DNA of 64,000 nt from Sediminibacterium sp. FEMGT703S (GTDB lineage Bacteria > Bacteroidota > Bacteroidia > Chitinophagales > Chitinophagaceae). Below, piece after piece: positions 9,391 to 17,290 of the stretch. Every line of letters starts with the position of its first letter. The first letter of the stretch is position 1. Both the position numbers and the translations under genes were made by a program. The stretch spans positions 1 through 64,000 of the forward strand of contig PGCO01000002.1 in assembly GCA_002786355.1 (NCBI GenBank), in the 5' to 3' direction. The notes below the pieces were generated by a model. That model had not been told where the DNA came from and made no database searches. It saw only the letters and a list, made by a program, of their open reading frames with translations.

Positions 9391-10026
9391 AGACAGTAAA
9401 TAAATTCCCAAACACAATAATGCACTCAAAATAGCTACTAAAGGAATAGTAAACTGATTCCATTTTGATTCAATTTTTTTCTCTTTAATTAATTGGCTGA
9501 TATAATGGAGATGAGACTCTTCAAAAAAACAATGCATCAATTTTTCTTGATAGGGTTGTACTTCATGGTAGGGTAAAAAATGTAGAATATATCCAATCTG
9601 CTTTACTATTTTTTGTTGTTCCTGAAAGCTTCCAGATTGTATTATTTCTTGAATAAGCGGTAAAAACAGTGGGTAGTTAAGTTTCCATTTAATGCGATCA
9701 TAGTTGACAAACCGGATATCGGTTTGCTGCATCTCTCTTTCAAACAAATGAAAATATTTCGCTAAATCATCTACCGTTTGAATAGTTGGTTGTGAGGAAG
9801 TTGATTTCCCTTCAAGTTGAATACTTTTATCGTATAACCGCTTTGAATCTAAATTCCCCAGTATTTCATATGCTTTTTGAATCTGTTTAAACTGCTCAAA
9901 ATAAACAGGGTTATTGTGTTTATCTGGATGATAAATATGTGCCAGTTTTCTAAACGCACGTTTAATGTCAGTACTTGAGGCTGTAGCTGTTAATCCCAAG
10001 ACTGCATACCAATTCTGCTCAACCAT
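9385..10026 (-). CDS. Membrane-anchored J-domain protein
   Basis: A 213-residue DnaJ-like co-chaperone that should stimulate an Hsp70 ATPase at the membrane. Residues 5-68 form a J domain (WYAVLGLTATASSTDIKRAF, HPD at 33-35, then KAYEILGNLDSKRLYD). It lacks the Gly/Phe-rich, zinc-finger and substrate-binding domains of DnaJ. A helical middle of about 110 residues has no family I recognise. A single C-terminal transmembrane segment (about 192-211, IPLVAILSALLCLGIYLL) gives a tail-anchored arrangement with the J domain in the cytoplasm. The STAS gene lies 11 bases upstream on the same strand, so the two are probably one operon, divergent from clpC. Confidence 0.82.
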   Translation of the reverse strand: MVEQNWYAVLGLTATASSTDIKRAFRKLAHIYHPDKHNNPVYFEQFKQIQKAYEILGNLDSKRLYDKSIQLEGKSTSSQPTIQTVDDLAKYFHLFEREMQQTDIRFVNYDRIKWKLNYPLFLPLIQEIIQSGSFQEQQKIVKQIGYILHFLPYHEVQPYQEKLMHCFFEESHLHYISQLIKEKKIESKWNQFTIPLVAILSALLCLGIYLLSK

Positions 10027-10037
10027 TCTTGACTAAT

Positions 10038-10451
10038 TTATGCTGGCTCTTCTGGATGATTTTCAAAATTAATATCATCTCCATCCAATAATTCTCTTTC
10101 TATTTCTTCCATTTGCACAATATCCCATGCTTCTGATTCGGTTGGGGTAATATTCCACATTTCTAATACTTCTAATTGATCTAAATAATCTTCTAATTTT
10201 TCGTTAATGCCACAAACCACAAATGAAGCACTATTCTCATAAAAATTTTGTTGGGATGTTGTTAAAGCATTTACAATTTCTTCATCCATTGTTTCCACAT
10301 TCACCAGATTTAAAATCAAGTTTTTTTGTGGAGAATTCAAGACCGTTTTACAATGATCGGTCAAACTTGCTGACATATTTGCAGTAATATCGGCCGTTTC
10401 CAGTGTTAGAACTGCGAATTTTTCCTTGGTATCAATTTTGACATTTAGCAT
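10038..10451 (-). CDS. STAS-domain protein (SpoIIAA-like) with acidic tail
   Basis: A 137-residue protein whose first 105 or so residues fit the STAS fold of anti-sigma-factor antagonists: a central strand NLILNLVNVETMD, then a helix, then FVVCGINEKLEDYLDQL. At the spot where regulated family members carry the phosphorylated Ser of an Asp-Ser motif, this protein reads D56-E57-E58. It is therefore unlikely to be controlled by Ser phosphorylation. The last 25 residues are strongly acidic. It is the first gene of an apparent two-gene operon with the membrane J-domain protein. Its partner is unknown. Confidence 0.72.
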   Translation of the reverse strand: MLNVKIDTKEKFAVLTLETADITANMSASLTDHCKTVLNSPQKNLILNLVNVETMDEEIVNALTTSQQNFYENSASFVVCGINEKLEDYLDQLEVLEMWNITPTESEAWDIVQMEEIERELLDGDDINFENHPEEPA

Positions 10452-10538
10452 ATAGCATATATATTAACATACTGTGTACAATAACTGCACAACTTCACTC
10501 AAAAATATTCGTTATAATTGTATAAATCCAAATAAGAT

Positions 10539-13094
10539 ATGGATAATAATTTTTCAGCTCAGGTAAAAGAGATCATTTCCTTTAGTAGGGAAGAAGCGCT
10601 TAGATTAGGAAACGACTTTATTGGTACCGAGCATTTATTGCTAGGTCTCATTAGGGACGGGGACAATACGGCTATTAAAGTATTAAAACAGCTAGATATT
10701 GACCTTTACGAACTAAGAAAAGAAGTAGAATTGGCTGTTAAGGATAAAACAGGCAAGAACATTGCAAATATCAACAGTCTGCCTTTAACAAAACAGGCAG
10801 AGAAAGTAATTAGGGTAACTGTTTTAGAAGCCAAAGCTTTAAAAAGCCCATTGGTTGAAACTGAACACTTAATGTTGAGTATCCTAAAAAACAAGGAAAA
10901 TATTGCAACGCAAATTCTGAACCAGTTCAATGTAGACTACGACTTATTCCGCAATGAATTGGGCATGGTAGGAACTTCTAATCCTCCTCCTCGCAGTGAA
11001 TTTCCAGAAGACAATGACGACGATTTTGATGAGGAGAAAAAAGGATCTGGTTTTCAACAATCAAGAACAGGAAAACAAGCCGCTGGTGCTGCAAAAAGCA
11101 AAACACCAGTATTGGATAATTTTGGAAGAGATATTACCAAAATTGCCGAAGCGGGTAATTTAGATCCAATTGTAGGCAGAGAGGCCGAAATTGAAAGAGT
11201 TAGTCAAATCCTTAGTAGAAGAAAGAAAAATAACCCAATATTAATTGGTGAACCGGGTGTGGGTAAAACAGCCATTGTAGAAGGATTGGCATTAAGAATT
11301 GTACAACGCAAAGTAAGTAGGGTATTATTCGATAAAAGAGTCATTTCTTTAGACTTAGCTGCTTTAGTTGCTGGCACCAAATATAGGGGTCAGTTCGAGG
11401 AAAGGATGAAAGCCATCATGAATGAGTTAGAGAAAAATAGAGATGTAATTCTATTTATAGATGAAATTCATACGATTGTTGGAGCGGGCGGAGCAAGTGG
11501 TTCTTTAGATGCTTCAAATATATTTAAACCTGCTTTGGCTAGAGGAGAATTACAATGCATTGGCGCATCTACCTTAGACGAATATCGCATGCATATTGAG
11601 AAAGATGGGGCTTTAGACCGTCGTTTTCAAAAAGTGTTGATTGAGCCGCCAAGCGTAGAGGAAACTATTTTGATTTTAAACAATATCAAATCGAAATACG
11701 AAGACTTTCATAATGTACATTATGGAGACGATGCCATTGATGCATGCGTTAAGTTAAGTGATCGATATATGACTGATCGATTGTTGCCAGACAAAGCAAT
11801 TGATGTAATGGACGAAGTGGGTGCTCGCGTGCACTTGAAAAACATCAATGTTCCTGACACAATTGTTGAATTAGAAAAACAAATCGAAGAAGTTAAAATT
11901 GAAAAGAATAAAGTTGTTAAAAGTCAACGATTCGAAGAAGCGGCTTCTTTAAGGGATACAGAGAAAAGATTGGGAGAAGAATTAGAAAGAGCAAAAGTTC
12001 AATGGGAAGAAGAAAGTAAGAATAAGCGTTATCCAATCTCTGAAGAAAATATTGCGGAAGTTATTAGCATGATGACCGGTATTCCAGTGAAGCGCATGGT
12101 TCAAGCAGAAACAGAGAAACTGCGTAGAATGAGCGAAGACATGAAAGGAATGGTAATTGGTCAGGATGAAGCCATTCAAAAAGTAGTTAGGGCCATTCAA
12201 AGAAATAGGGTGGGATTGAAAGACCCTAAAAAACCAATTGGTACATTTATTTTCTTAGGCCCTACAGGAGTTGGTAAAACAGAATTAGCCCGTTCTTTGG
12301 CGCGTTATATGTTCGATTCAGAAGATTCTTTAATCAGAATTGACATGAGCGAATACATGGAAAAATTTACGGTAAGTAGATTGATTGGAGCGCCTCCAGG
12401 ATATGTAGGTTATGAAGAAGGTGGCCAATTAACCGAAAAAGTAAGAAGAAAGCCATACTCTGTTATCTTATTAGATGAAATTGAAAAAGCACATCCTGAT
12501 ATTTACAATATTTTATTGCAAGTATTAGATGATGGGCAATTAACGGATGGATTAGGGCGTAAAGTTGATTTTAAGAATACCATGATCATCATGACTTCTA
12601 ATATTGGCGTAAGGCAATTGAAAGAGTTTGGGGATGGTGTAGGATTTGCTACTGCTACTAGAATGCAGAATGCTGAGGAAAATAATAAAGCTGTTATTGA
12701 GAAAGCATTAAAGAAAACATTTTCTCCTGAATTCTTAAATAGAATTGATGATGTAGTTGTCTTTAATTCTTTAACGAAAGAGAATATCTTCAATATCATT
12801 GATATCTTGATGAAGGGTGTTTCTAAGCGATTACAAAACCTTGGATTTGAATTAGAGTTAACTGCTGAAGCGAAAGACTTTATTGCAGAGAAAGGGTACG
12901 ATGTGCAATTTGGCGCAAGACCGCTCCATAGGGCCATTCAGAAATACTTGGAAGATCCTTTGGCTGAAGAAATTATGAAAATGTCTATCAAACAAGGAGA
13001 TATATTGATAGCCGATTTAAATAAAGAAACCAGCTTGATTCAATTCAGTTATAAATCTAGAATTGAAGAGCAAGAAGCGAAAGCCGAATCTTAA
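10539..13094 (+). CDS. clpC: ClpC-type AAA+ unfoldase of the Clp protease
   Basis: An 851-residue Hsp100 ATPase that unfolds proteins and threads them into ClpP. Two Clp_N repeats occupy about residues 1-140. A charged linker is followed by the first AAA+ module (Walker A GEPGVGKT at about 237-244, Walker [11 protein letters not shown]). A middle domain with a UVR-like segment ([20 protein letters not shown]) lies at about 445-485; this is the ClpC hallmark and distinguishes it from ClpA and ClpB. The second AAA+ module has Walker A GPTGVGKT at about 574-581 and sensor/ARPLHR motifs near the C terminus. Length and order match ClpC. It is monocistronic, with a terminator 25 bases downstream. 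Confidence 0.96.
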   Translation: MDNNFSAQVKEIISFSREEALRLGNDFIGTEHLLLGLIRDGDNTAIKVLKQLDIDLYELRKEVELAVKDKTGKNIANINSLPLTKQAEKVIRVTVLEAKALKSPLVETEHLMLSILKNKENIATQILNQFNVDYDLFRNELGMVGTSNPPPRSEFPEDNDDDFDEEKKGSGFQQSRTGKQAAGAAKSKTPVLDNFGRDITKIAEAGNLDPIVGREAEIERVSQILSRRKKNNPILIGEPGVGKTAIVEGLALRIVQRKVSRVLFDKRVISLDLAALVAGTKYRGQFEERMKAIMNELEKNRDVILFIDEIHTIVGAGGASGSLDASNIFKPALARGELQCIGASTLDEYRMHIEKDGALDRRFQKVLIEPPSVEETILILNNIKSKYEDFHNVHYGDDAIDACVKLSDRYMTDRLLPDKAIDVMDEVGARVHLKNINVPDTIVELEKQIEEVKIEKNKVVKSQRFEEAASLRDTEKRLGEELERAKVQWEEESKNKRYPISEENIAEVISMMTGIPVKRMVQAETEKLRRMSEDMKGMVIGQDEAIQKVVRAIQRNRVGLKDPKKPIGTFIFLGPTGVGKTELARSLARYMFDSEDSLIRIDMSEYMEKFTVSRLIGAPPGYVGYEEGGQLTEKVRRKPYSVILLDEIEKAHPDIYNILLQVLDDGQLTDGLGRKVDFKNTMIIMTSNIGVRQLKEFGDGVGFATATRMQNAEENNKAVIEKALKKTFSPEFLNRIDDVVVFNSLTKENIFNIIDILMKGVSKRLQNLGFELELTAEAKDFIAEKGYDVQFGARPLHRAIQKYLEDPLAEEIMKMSIKQGDILIADLNKETSLIQFSYKSRIEEQEAKAES

Positions 13095-13117
13095 TTTCAT
13101 CTTCAATAAGCATAATT

Positions 13118-13149
13118 AAAAGCCCGATAAAGTATTTTATCGGGCTTTT
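13118..13149. terminator. Bidirectional terminator between clpC and ubiX
   Basis: A perfect 14-base inverted repeat, AAAAGCCCGATAAA at 13118-13131 and its complement at 13136-13149, encloses a 4-base loop. The A and T flanks make it usable from both strands, between the convergent clpC and ubiX. Confidence 0.88.
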
Positions 13150-13173
13150 AAAATATAGATAGGTAAATAATTT

Positions 13174-13734
13174 TTATTTCCCCCAGCGATAACTTTTTAC
13201 TTCTATCCCCGCCAAGTCTAATACTCGATCTACCACTGTAGCTGCAACTTCTTCAATGGTACTGGGTTTGCTATAGAAAGAGGGCGTAGCAGGACAAATA
13301 ATACCACCCGCTAAAGTGATGGTCTCCATATTTCTTATATGAATTAAATTATAGGGGGTTTCTCTTGCAACTAAAATGAGCTTTCTTCGCTCTTTCAAAA
13401 TTACATCTGCTGCTCTAGTGAGTAAATCATCGCTTATGCCAGCTGCAATCCTACCCATGGTACCCATACTACAAGGCACTACAATCATGGTTTTGTACTG
13501 TGCTGATCCTGATGCAAAAGGAGCAAAAAAGTCTTGTTTTTCGTAAAATGAAAATGGATAGTTTTTATATGACTGATTTCCCAATTCTGTTTCCCAAACA
13601 TCCTTGGCATTTTTACTCATAACAATTCCTACTGCTTCAACCTGATCCATGCATTGTACTAATTTATCTAATATTCCTTTTGCATAGATGGATCCGCTTG
13701 CACCGGTAATTGCTATAACTATTTTATGCTTCAT
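13174..13734 (-). CDS. ubiX: UbiX-family flavin prenyltransferase
   Basis: A 186-residue flavoprotein of the UbiX/Pad1 family, which makes the prenylated FMN cofactor needed by UbiD-type decarboxylases. The N-terminal FMN-binding signature IAITGASGSIYAKGIL (residues 7-22) is present, as are the family segments VVPCSMGTMGRIAAGISDDL and KLILVARETPYNLIHIRNM. The C-terminal ICPATPSFYSKP segment is also typical. Length is normal. No ubiD homologue is in the window. It lies downstream of the phosphorylase gene on the same strand, but the hairpin between them suggests separate transcription. Confidence 0.93.
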   Translation of the reverse strand: MKHKIVIAITGASGSIYAKGILDKLVQCMDQVEAVGIVMSKNAKDVWETELGNQSYKNYPFSFYEKQDFFAPFASGSAQYKTMIVVPCSMGTMGRIAAGISDDLLTRAADVILKERRKLILVARETPYNLIHIRNMETITLAGGIICPATPSFYSKPSTIEEVAATVVDRVLDLAGIEVKSYRWGK

Positions 13735-13762
13735 GTTAATATAACAAAACTAAGTGGGAAAG

Positions 13763-13798
13763 GTTAAAAAAATACCCTCCGTTATGGGGAGGGTATTT
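13763..13798 (-). terminator. Rho-independent terminator after the phosphorylase gene
   Basis: AAATACCCTCC at 13770-13780 pairs perfectly with GGAGGGTATTT at 13788-13798. On the minus strand the hairpin is followed by a run of six T, so it should end the phosphorylase transcript. Confidence 0.85.
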
Positions 13799-13816
13799 AA
13801 ATGTATCTGGAAAAGC

Positions 13817-15469
13817 TTATTTGTACATGATTTCGTAGTACTCGTGGGCCATTCTATTACTGTCAAATTGGAAACGAACATCACGCATTCCGTTTTTCAT
13901 GATTTGTCTCCAAGTATCATGGTCTTCATAATACAATGGAATAATTTGCTGCTCTAAAATTTCATATGCCTTGTTCAAGTCATATTCATCTTGATCATGG
14001 GTAGTCATATTGGCATAGTCTGCTTTAGGAACCACAAATCCATTATTACCATGATTTACAAATTCTGGTATCCATCCATCATCGGTAGAAAAGTTTACAG
14101 CACCATTCATTGCAGCAGTCATACCGCTTGTTCCAGAAGCTTCTCTTGGAACTCTTGGATTATTTAACCAAATATCGGAAGCTTGTTTTAAACGCTTACT
14201 TAAGGCTAATTCATATCCTATAACTACGGCTACATTTTTATAATTCTTACTCAAATGCACCAAATTATTGAACTGAGAAATGGCTGGATAGTCTACTGGA
14301 TAAGGTTTACCAGCCCAAATAATTTGAACGGGATGTTTGGTATTGCTTAACATTTTTTCAAAACGCTCCATATCATAGGTAAGCATATCTGCACGCTTAT
14401 AGCCTGCAAAACGTCTTGCCCAAACAATGGTTAACACATTCGGATCAAATACTTTACCCGTTTGGTCTGCAACAATTTCGAACGCTCTCTTTTTTAAGAA
14501 CTTTTTACGATCATCGTATACTTCGTCATTGCCATCTTCCATGGCACGATACATTTGCTTATCGGCCCAATAACGCCAGTTTTGTGCATTGGTAATAGAA
14601 GTAATAGGGCAGATGCCTTCGAAATTCTTCCACATTTCTCTACTCACTTCTCCATGTAATGCAGATACTCCATTCGCCTTTCTTGCAAACCTTAAGGCTG
14701 CTAAAGAGTGATTAAATTGGTCATCTGTTATACCTGTTAACTTTCTTACTTCATCAATACTTAATCCACAGAAATAACTCATTTTATGACACAAATAAAT
14801 ATCGTGCTTTTCGTTACCTGCTTCTTCTGGAGTATGTGTAGTAAATACTAAATGTTCTTTTACTTTTTGTACACTTTTAAATTTATTCAACAAATAAAAT
14901 GCTGAAGAAATGCCATGTGCTTCGTTGAGGTGATAAACGTCTGGATTAAAGCCTAATTCATCTATTAGCTTTGCTCCACCCACACCCAATAAAATAAATT
15001 GTGCCACTTTAGTTGCAACGTTGGCATCATATAAACGGTGGGTAATGGTTTGAGAAACATAATCGTTCTCAGGTAAATCTGTACTCAATAAAAATAGGGG
15101 AGCACTATTAAATGTTTCAGGATTTAAATAATACGCTTTAACCCAAACTGGATGCTCGTGTATTAAAATTTGAAATTTAATGCCGGTATCTTCTAGGAAA
15201 CTGTAAATTTTTTCCATGAAAGTTACTTGCAATGTTTGATCTTGGTTTCTAGCTTGATCATAATAACCGTACTTCCATAAAATGCCTACGCCTATCATGT
15301 TCTGACGTAATTCGTATGCACTGCGTAAGTGAGAGCCGGCTAGGTATCCAAGACCTCCGCTGTATATTTTTAATGGTTGATGTATGGCGAATTCCATAGA
15401 GAAATACGCTGCTTTTTTTGCGTACTGCTCGTTAATTTGATAAGGGACTTGGTAACTTCTAAAATTCAT
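13817..15469 (-). CDS. Alpha-glucan phosphorylase homologue lacking the PLP lysine
   Basis: A 550-residue member of the short alpha-glucan/glycogen phosphorylase group. The first ATG is at 15469; a TTG 33 bases upstream is unlikely. The N-terminal segment YFSMEFAI, then YSGGLGYLAGSH, fits this group, as do FTTHTPEEAGNEKHD, VWARRFAGYKRADM and ASDIWLNNPRVPREASG. In phosphorylases the motif EASGT-x-x-M-K carries the lysine that binds pyridoxal phosphate. Here the motif is EASGTSGMT, with Thr at residue 451 (codon ACT, plus-strand positions 14117-14119). Since phosphorylases need the PLP phosphate, the reaction may differ (for example an ordinary retaining glycosyltransferase) or the protein may be regulatory. 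A lipoprotein gene lies 71 bases upstream on the same strand. Confidence 0.82.
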   Translation of the reverse strand: MNFRSYQVPYQINEQYAKKAAYFSMEFAIHQPLKIYSGGLGYLAGSHLRSAYELRQNMIGVGILWKYGYYDQARNQDQTLQVTFMEKIYSFLEDTGIKFQILIHEHPVWVKAYYLNPETFNSAPLFLLSTDLPENDYVSQTITHRLYDANVATKVAQFILLGVGGAKLIDELGFNPDVYHLNEAHGISSAFYLLNKFKSVQKVKEHLVFTTHTPEEAGNEKHDIYLCHKMSYFCGLSIDEVRKLTGITDDQFNHSLAALRFARKANGVSALHGEVSREMWKNFEGICPITSITNAQNWRYWADKQMYRAMEDGNDEVYDDRKKFLKKRAFEIVADQTGKVFDPNVLTIVWARRFAGYKRADMLTYDMERFEKMLSNTKHPVQIIWAGKPYPVDYPAISQFNNLVHLSKNYKNVAVVIGYELALSKRLKQASDIWLNNPRVPREASGTSGMTAAMNGAVNFSTDDGWIPEFVNHGNNGFVVPKADYANMTTHDQDEYDLNKAYEILEQQIIPLYYEDHDTWRQIMKNGMRDVRFQFDSNRMAHEYYEIMYK

Positions 15470-15540
15470 TGGTACTTGTTTAGTTAAAAATTGGTATGGC
15501 AATATAAGGCTAAAATATGATAATGTAAATTTTACACTAA

Positions 15541-16506
15541 CTAACGTTTATTCACTTTCTTTTTTTTGGGTTCCCGCTTTTTGGTATAACGATCATCAAA
15601 ATAACATTTAATACCTCTGTGGTTGCCACAGCTTCCTTGTTCTTTTATTTTTAATTGGTTACTGGTAAAAAGAAAATCGATTAAACAGGGATCTCCGTTT
15701 TTAGAATACAAACCTTCTGCTGGTTTTATTAATTTAAATTCTCCTTTTAATTCGCCTTTACAGGCGCCATTTGATTTCTCAAACAAAATAAAAAATTGAT
15801 AGGTATTCTGATCTTTCCCATCGCGTATGGAAACATAATTATTTTTGTCTTTAATATAGTCTCCACTGAATTTATTCAATTTAGGTAAAGTATCTAAAGG
15901 ATTAATTACAGCCGTTTTGGAAGGATCTTCATTAGAATCATTAATGACTACCATAAAAAAACCTGCATCGTTATATACCCAGCCTGCACGTGTAAAAAGC
16001 ATATCATTTGCTTTTCCCATTTTTTCTCTGCTGATTAAAAAAGTGGGCTCTTTATTAATTGATAAAAAACGATGGTATTCTGTTCCCTCAAAATTGTTTA
16101 ATAATTCTTTGCTAGCGAGAAATTGATTTTTTTCGTTAGTCACTAAAACGACCAGTCTTTTCTTGCGCTTATTCTCTTTTATTACAAGTAATAAATATTT
16201 TTCTTTCTCTTTATCAATTAATCCGATTGGGTGTATAGTGTATACTTTTGTTTTACCCATAATATTGCTGAATGCACTATCAGGATAGAATTGTTTGAAT
16301 ACTTCTTTGCCGATAATCAAAGTATCCGCTTTAGCATCAATATTCGTATCCGCTACAGAAAAAGGTAGGGGTATAGGTTTGAATACAGCTAGAAAATCCT
16401 TCTCTTTAACAGCGGTTTTACCAGATAAATCTATGGGTGACGAATTACAGCTAAATAATCCAATTGCCAACAAGCAGGTGATTACTACATAATTAGCAAG
16501 TTTCAT
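15541..16506 (-). CDS. Lipoprotein of unknown function
   Basis: A 321-residue predicted lipoprotein with a clear signal peptide (VVITCLLAIGLFSC, modified Cys at about residue 20). I do not recognise a family. The body alternates short beta strands and charged loops and has two Cys in the C-terminal half (QGSCGNHRGIKCYFDD) that could form a disulphide. The protein ends in a strongly basic tail (KKREPKKKKVNKR), unusual for a lipoprotein and possibly a polyanion-binding surface. It precedes the phosphorylase homologue on the same strand and is divergent from the DtxR-type regulator. Confidence 0.6.
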   Translation of the reverse strand: MKLANYVVITCLLAIGLFSCNSSPIDLSGKTAVKEKDFLAVFKPIPLPFSVADTNIDAKADTLIIGKEVFKQFYPDSAFSNIMGKTKVYTIHPIGLIDKEKEKYLLLVIKENKRKKRLVVLVTNEKNQFLASKELLNNFEGTEYHRFLSINKEPTFLISREKMGKANDMLFTRAGWVYNDAGFFMVVINDSNEDPSKTAVINPLDTLPKLNKFSGDYIKDKNNYVSIRDGKDQNTYQFFILFEKSNGACKGELKGEFKLIKPAEGLYSKNGDPCLIDFLFTSNQLKIKEQGSCGNHRGIKCYFDDRYTKKREPKKKKVNKR

Positions 16507-16558
16507 TGCATATATATTTTTATAAAAATAAGCCTTTTGGCCATTGGGTTCATATTTG

Positions 16559-16590
16559 TTTGATAATACCCTGCTTATTTTTTAGATTTG
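16559..16590 (+). promoter_or_regulatory. Promoter of the metal regulator/transporter operon
   Basis: TTTG at 16559-16562 and TAGATTTG at 16583-16590 are separated by exactly 20 bases. This is a full match to the Bacteroidota -33/-7 consensus (TTG, about 20 bases, TAnnTTTG). It is the best promoter in the window. The start codon at 16610 lies 19 bases after the -7 box. Confidence 0.7.
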
Positions 16591-16597
16591 TCTAAAA
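16580..16597. promoter_or_regulatory. Palindromic candidate operator overlapping the -7 box
   Basis: TTTTAGA at 16580-16586 and TCTAAAA at 16591-16597 form a perfect 7-base inverted repeat around TTTG. The palindrome covers the -7 element of the promoter in front of a DtxR/MntR-type regulator gene. Its TTAG...CTAA ends recall DtxR-family operators. Binding by the protein encoded downstream would give metal-dependent autorepression; this is inference. Confidence 0.5.
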
Positions 16598-16609
16598 TTA
16601 ATTTTAAAG

Positions 16610-17290
16610 ATGTCTTTTACTGCTACGGAAGAAAATTATATCAAAACCATTTACCAATTACAAGCCCATGATAAAATGGTCAATACCAATTCGGTAGCAG
16701 TTACATTACAAACTTCTGCAGCATCTGTCACAGATATGTTGAAGAAATTAAAATTGAAAAAATTATTGGTTTACGAAAAATACAAAGGATTCAAATTAAA
16801 TCAAGAAGGCAAAAAAACCGCATTGAGTATTATTCGTAAACATCGCTTATGGGAAACTTTTTTAGTAAATATTCTACAATTTAAATGGGATGAAGTACAC
16901 GAAGTGGCCGAGCAGCTTGAACATATTCAAAGTAATCAACTGATCAACCACCTTGATGACTTTTTAGGGAATCCAAAATTTGATCCACATGGTGATCCTA
17001 TTCCTGATGCCAACGGTAAAATGCCCGTTCAAGAACAAATTAATCTCACCAAATTCCCGATGCATACCGTTGGGGAAATTTCTGCTGTGGGAAGTCAATC
17101 TGCCGATATGCTTGCGCTCTTAAGGCATAAAAATATTGAATTGGGATCGAGCATTATAGTAGAGCAAATATTCCCTTTCGATGATTCAATTGAAGTAAAA
17201 ATTAATAATCAAATTTTAGTAAATATTAGTGCTAAACTGGCACAGCATTTATTCGTAAAACAAACTAACTATGAGAGTAAGCAATGCTGA
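16610..17290 (+). CDS. DtxR/MntR-family metal-dependent repressor
   Basis: A 226-residue regulator that probably represses metal uptake when Mn(II) or Fe(II) is plentiful. The N-terminal winged helix contains the family sequence EENYIKTIYQLQ followed by SAASVTDMLKKLKLKKLL (recognition helix region at about 35-55). The dimerisation and metal-binding domain follows at 60-140, with H-x-x-W-E (HRLWETFL), EVHEVAEQLEHI and the FDPHGDPIP segment typical of the family. A C-terminal FeoA/SH3-like domain occupies about 150-220. Its last 20 bases overlap the start of the Nramp transporter, so the two are translationally coupled. A palindrome overlapping its own promoter is a likely operator. Confidence 0.93.
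   Translation: MSFTATEENYIKTIYQLQAHDKMVNTNSVAVTLQTSAASVTDMLKKLKLKKLLVYEKYKGFKLNQEGKKTALSIIRKHRLWETFLVNILQFKWDEVHEVAEQLEHIQSNQLINHLDDFLGNPKFDPHGDPIPDANGKMPVQEQINLTKFPMHTVGEISAVGSQSADMLALLRHKNIELGSSIIVEQIFPFDDSIEVKINNQILVNISAKLAQHLFVKQTNYESKQC

Noticed and set aside
12503..12937. 144-codon minus-strand frame inside clpC
   Set aside because: Antisense shadow of the conserved second AAA+ module; no family match.
13763..13957. Plus-strand frame starting near 13754 between ubiX and the phosphorylase gene
   Set aside because: It runs through the terminator hairpin and the 3' end of the phosphorylase gene on the other strand, with no domain.
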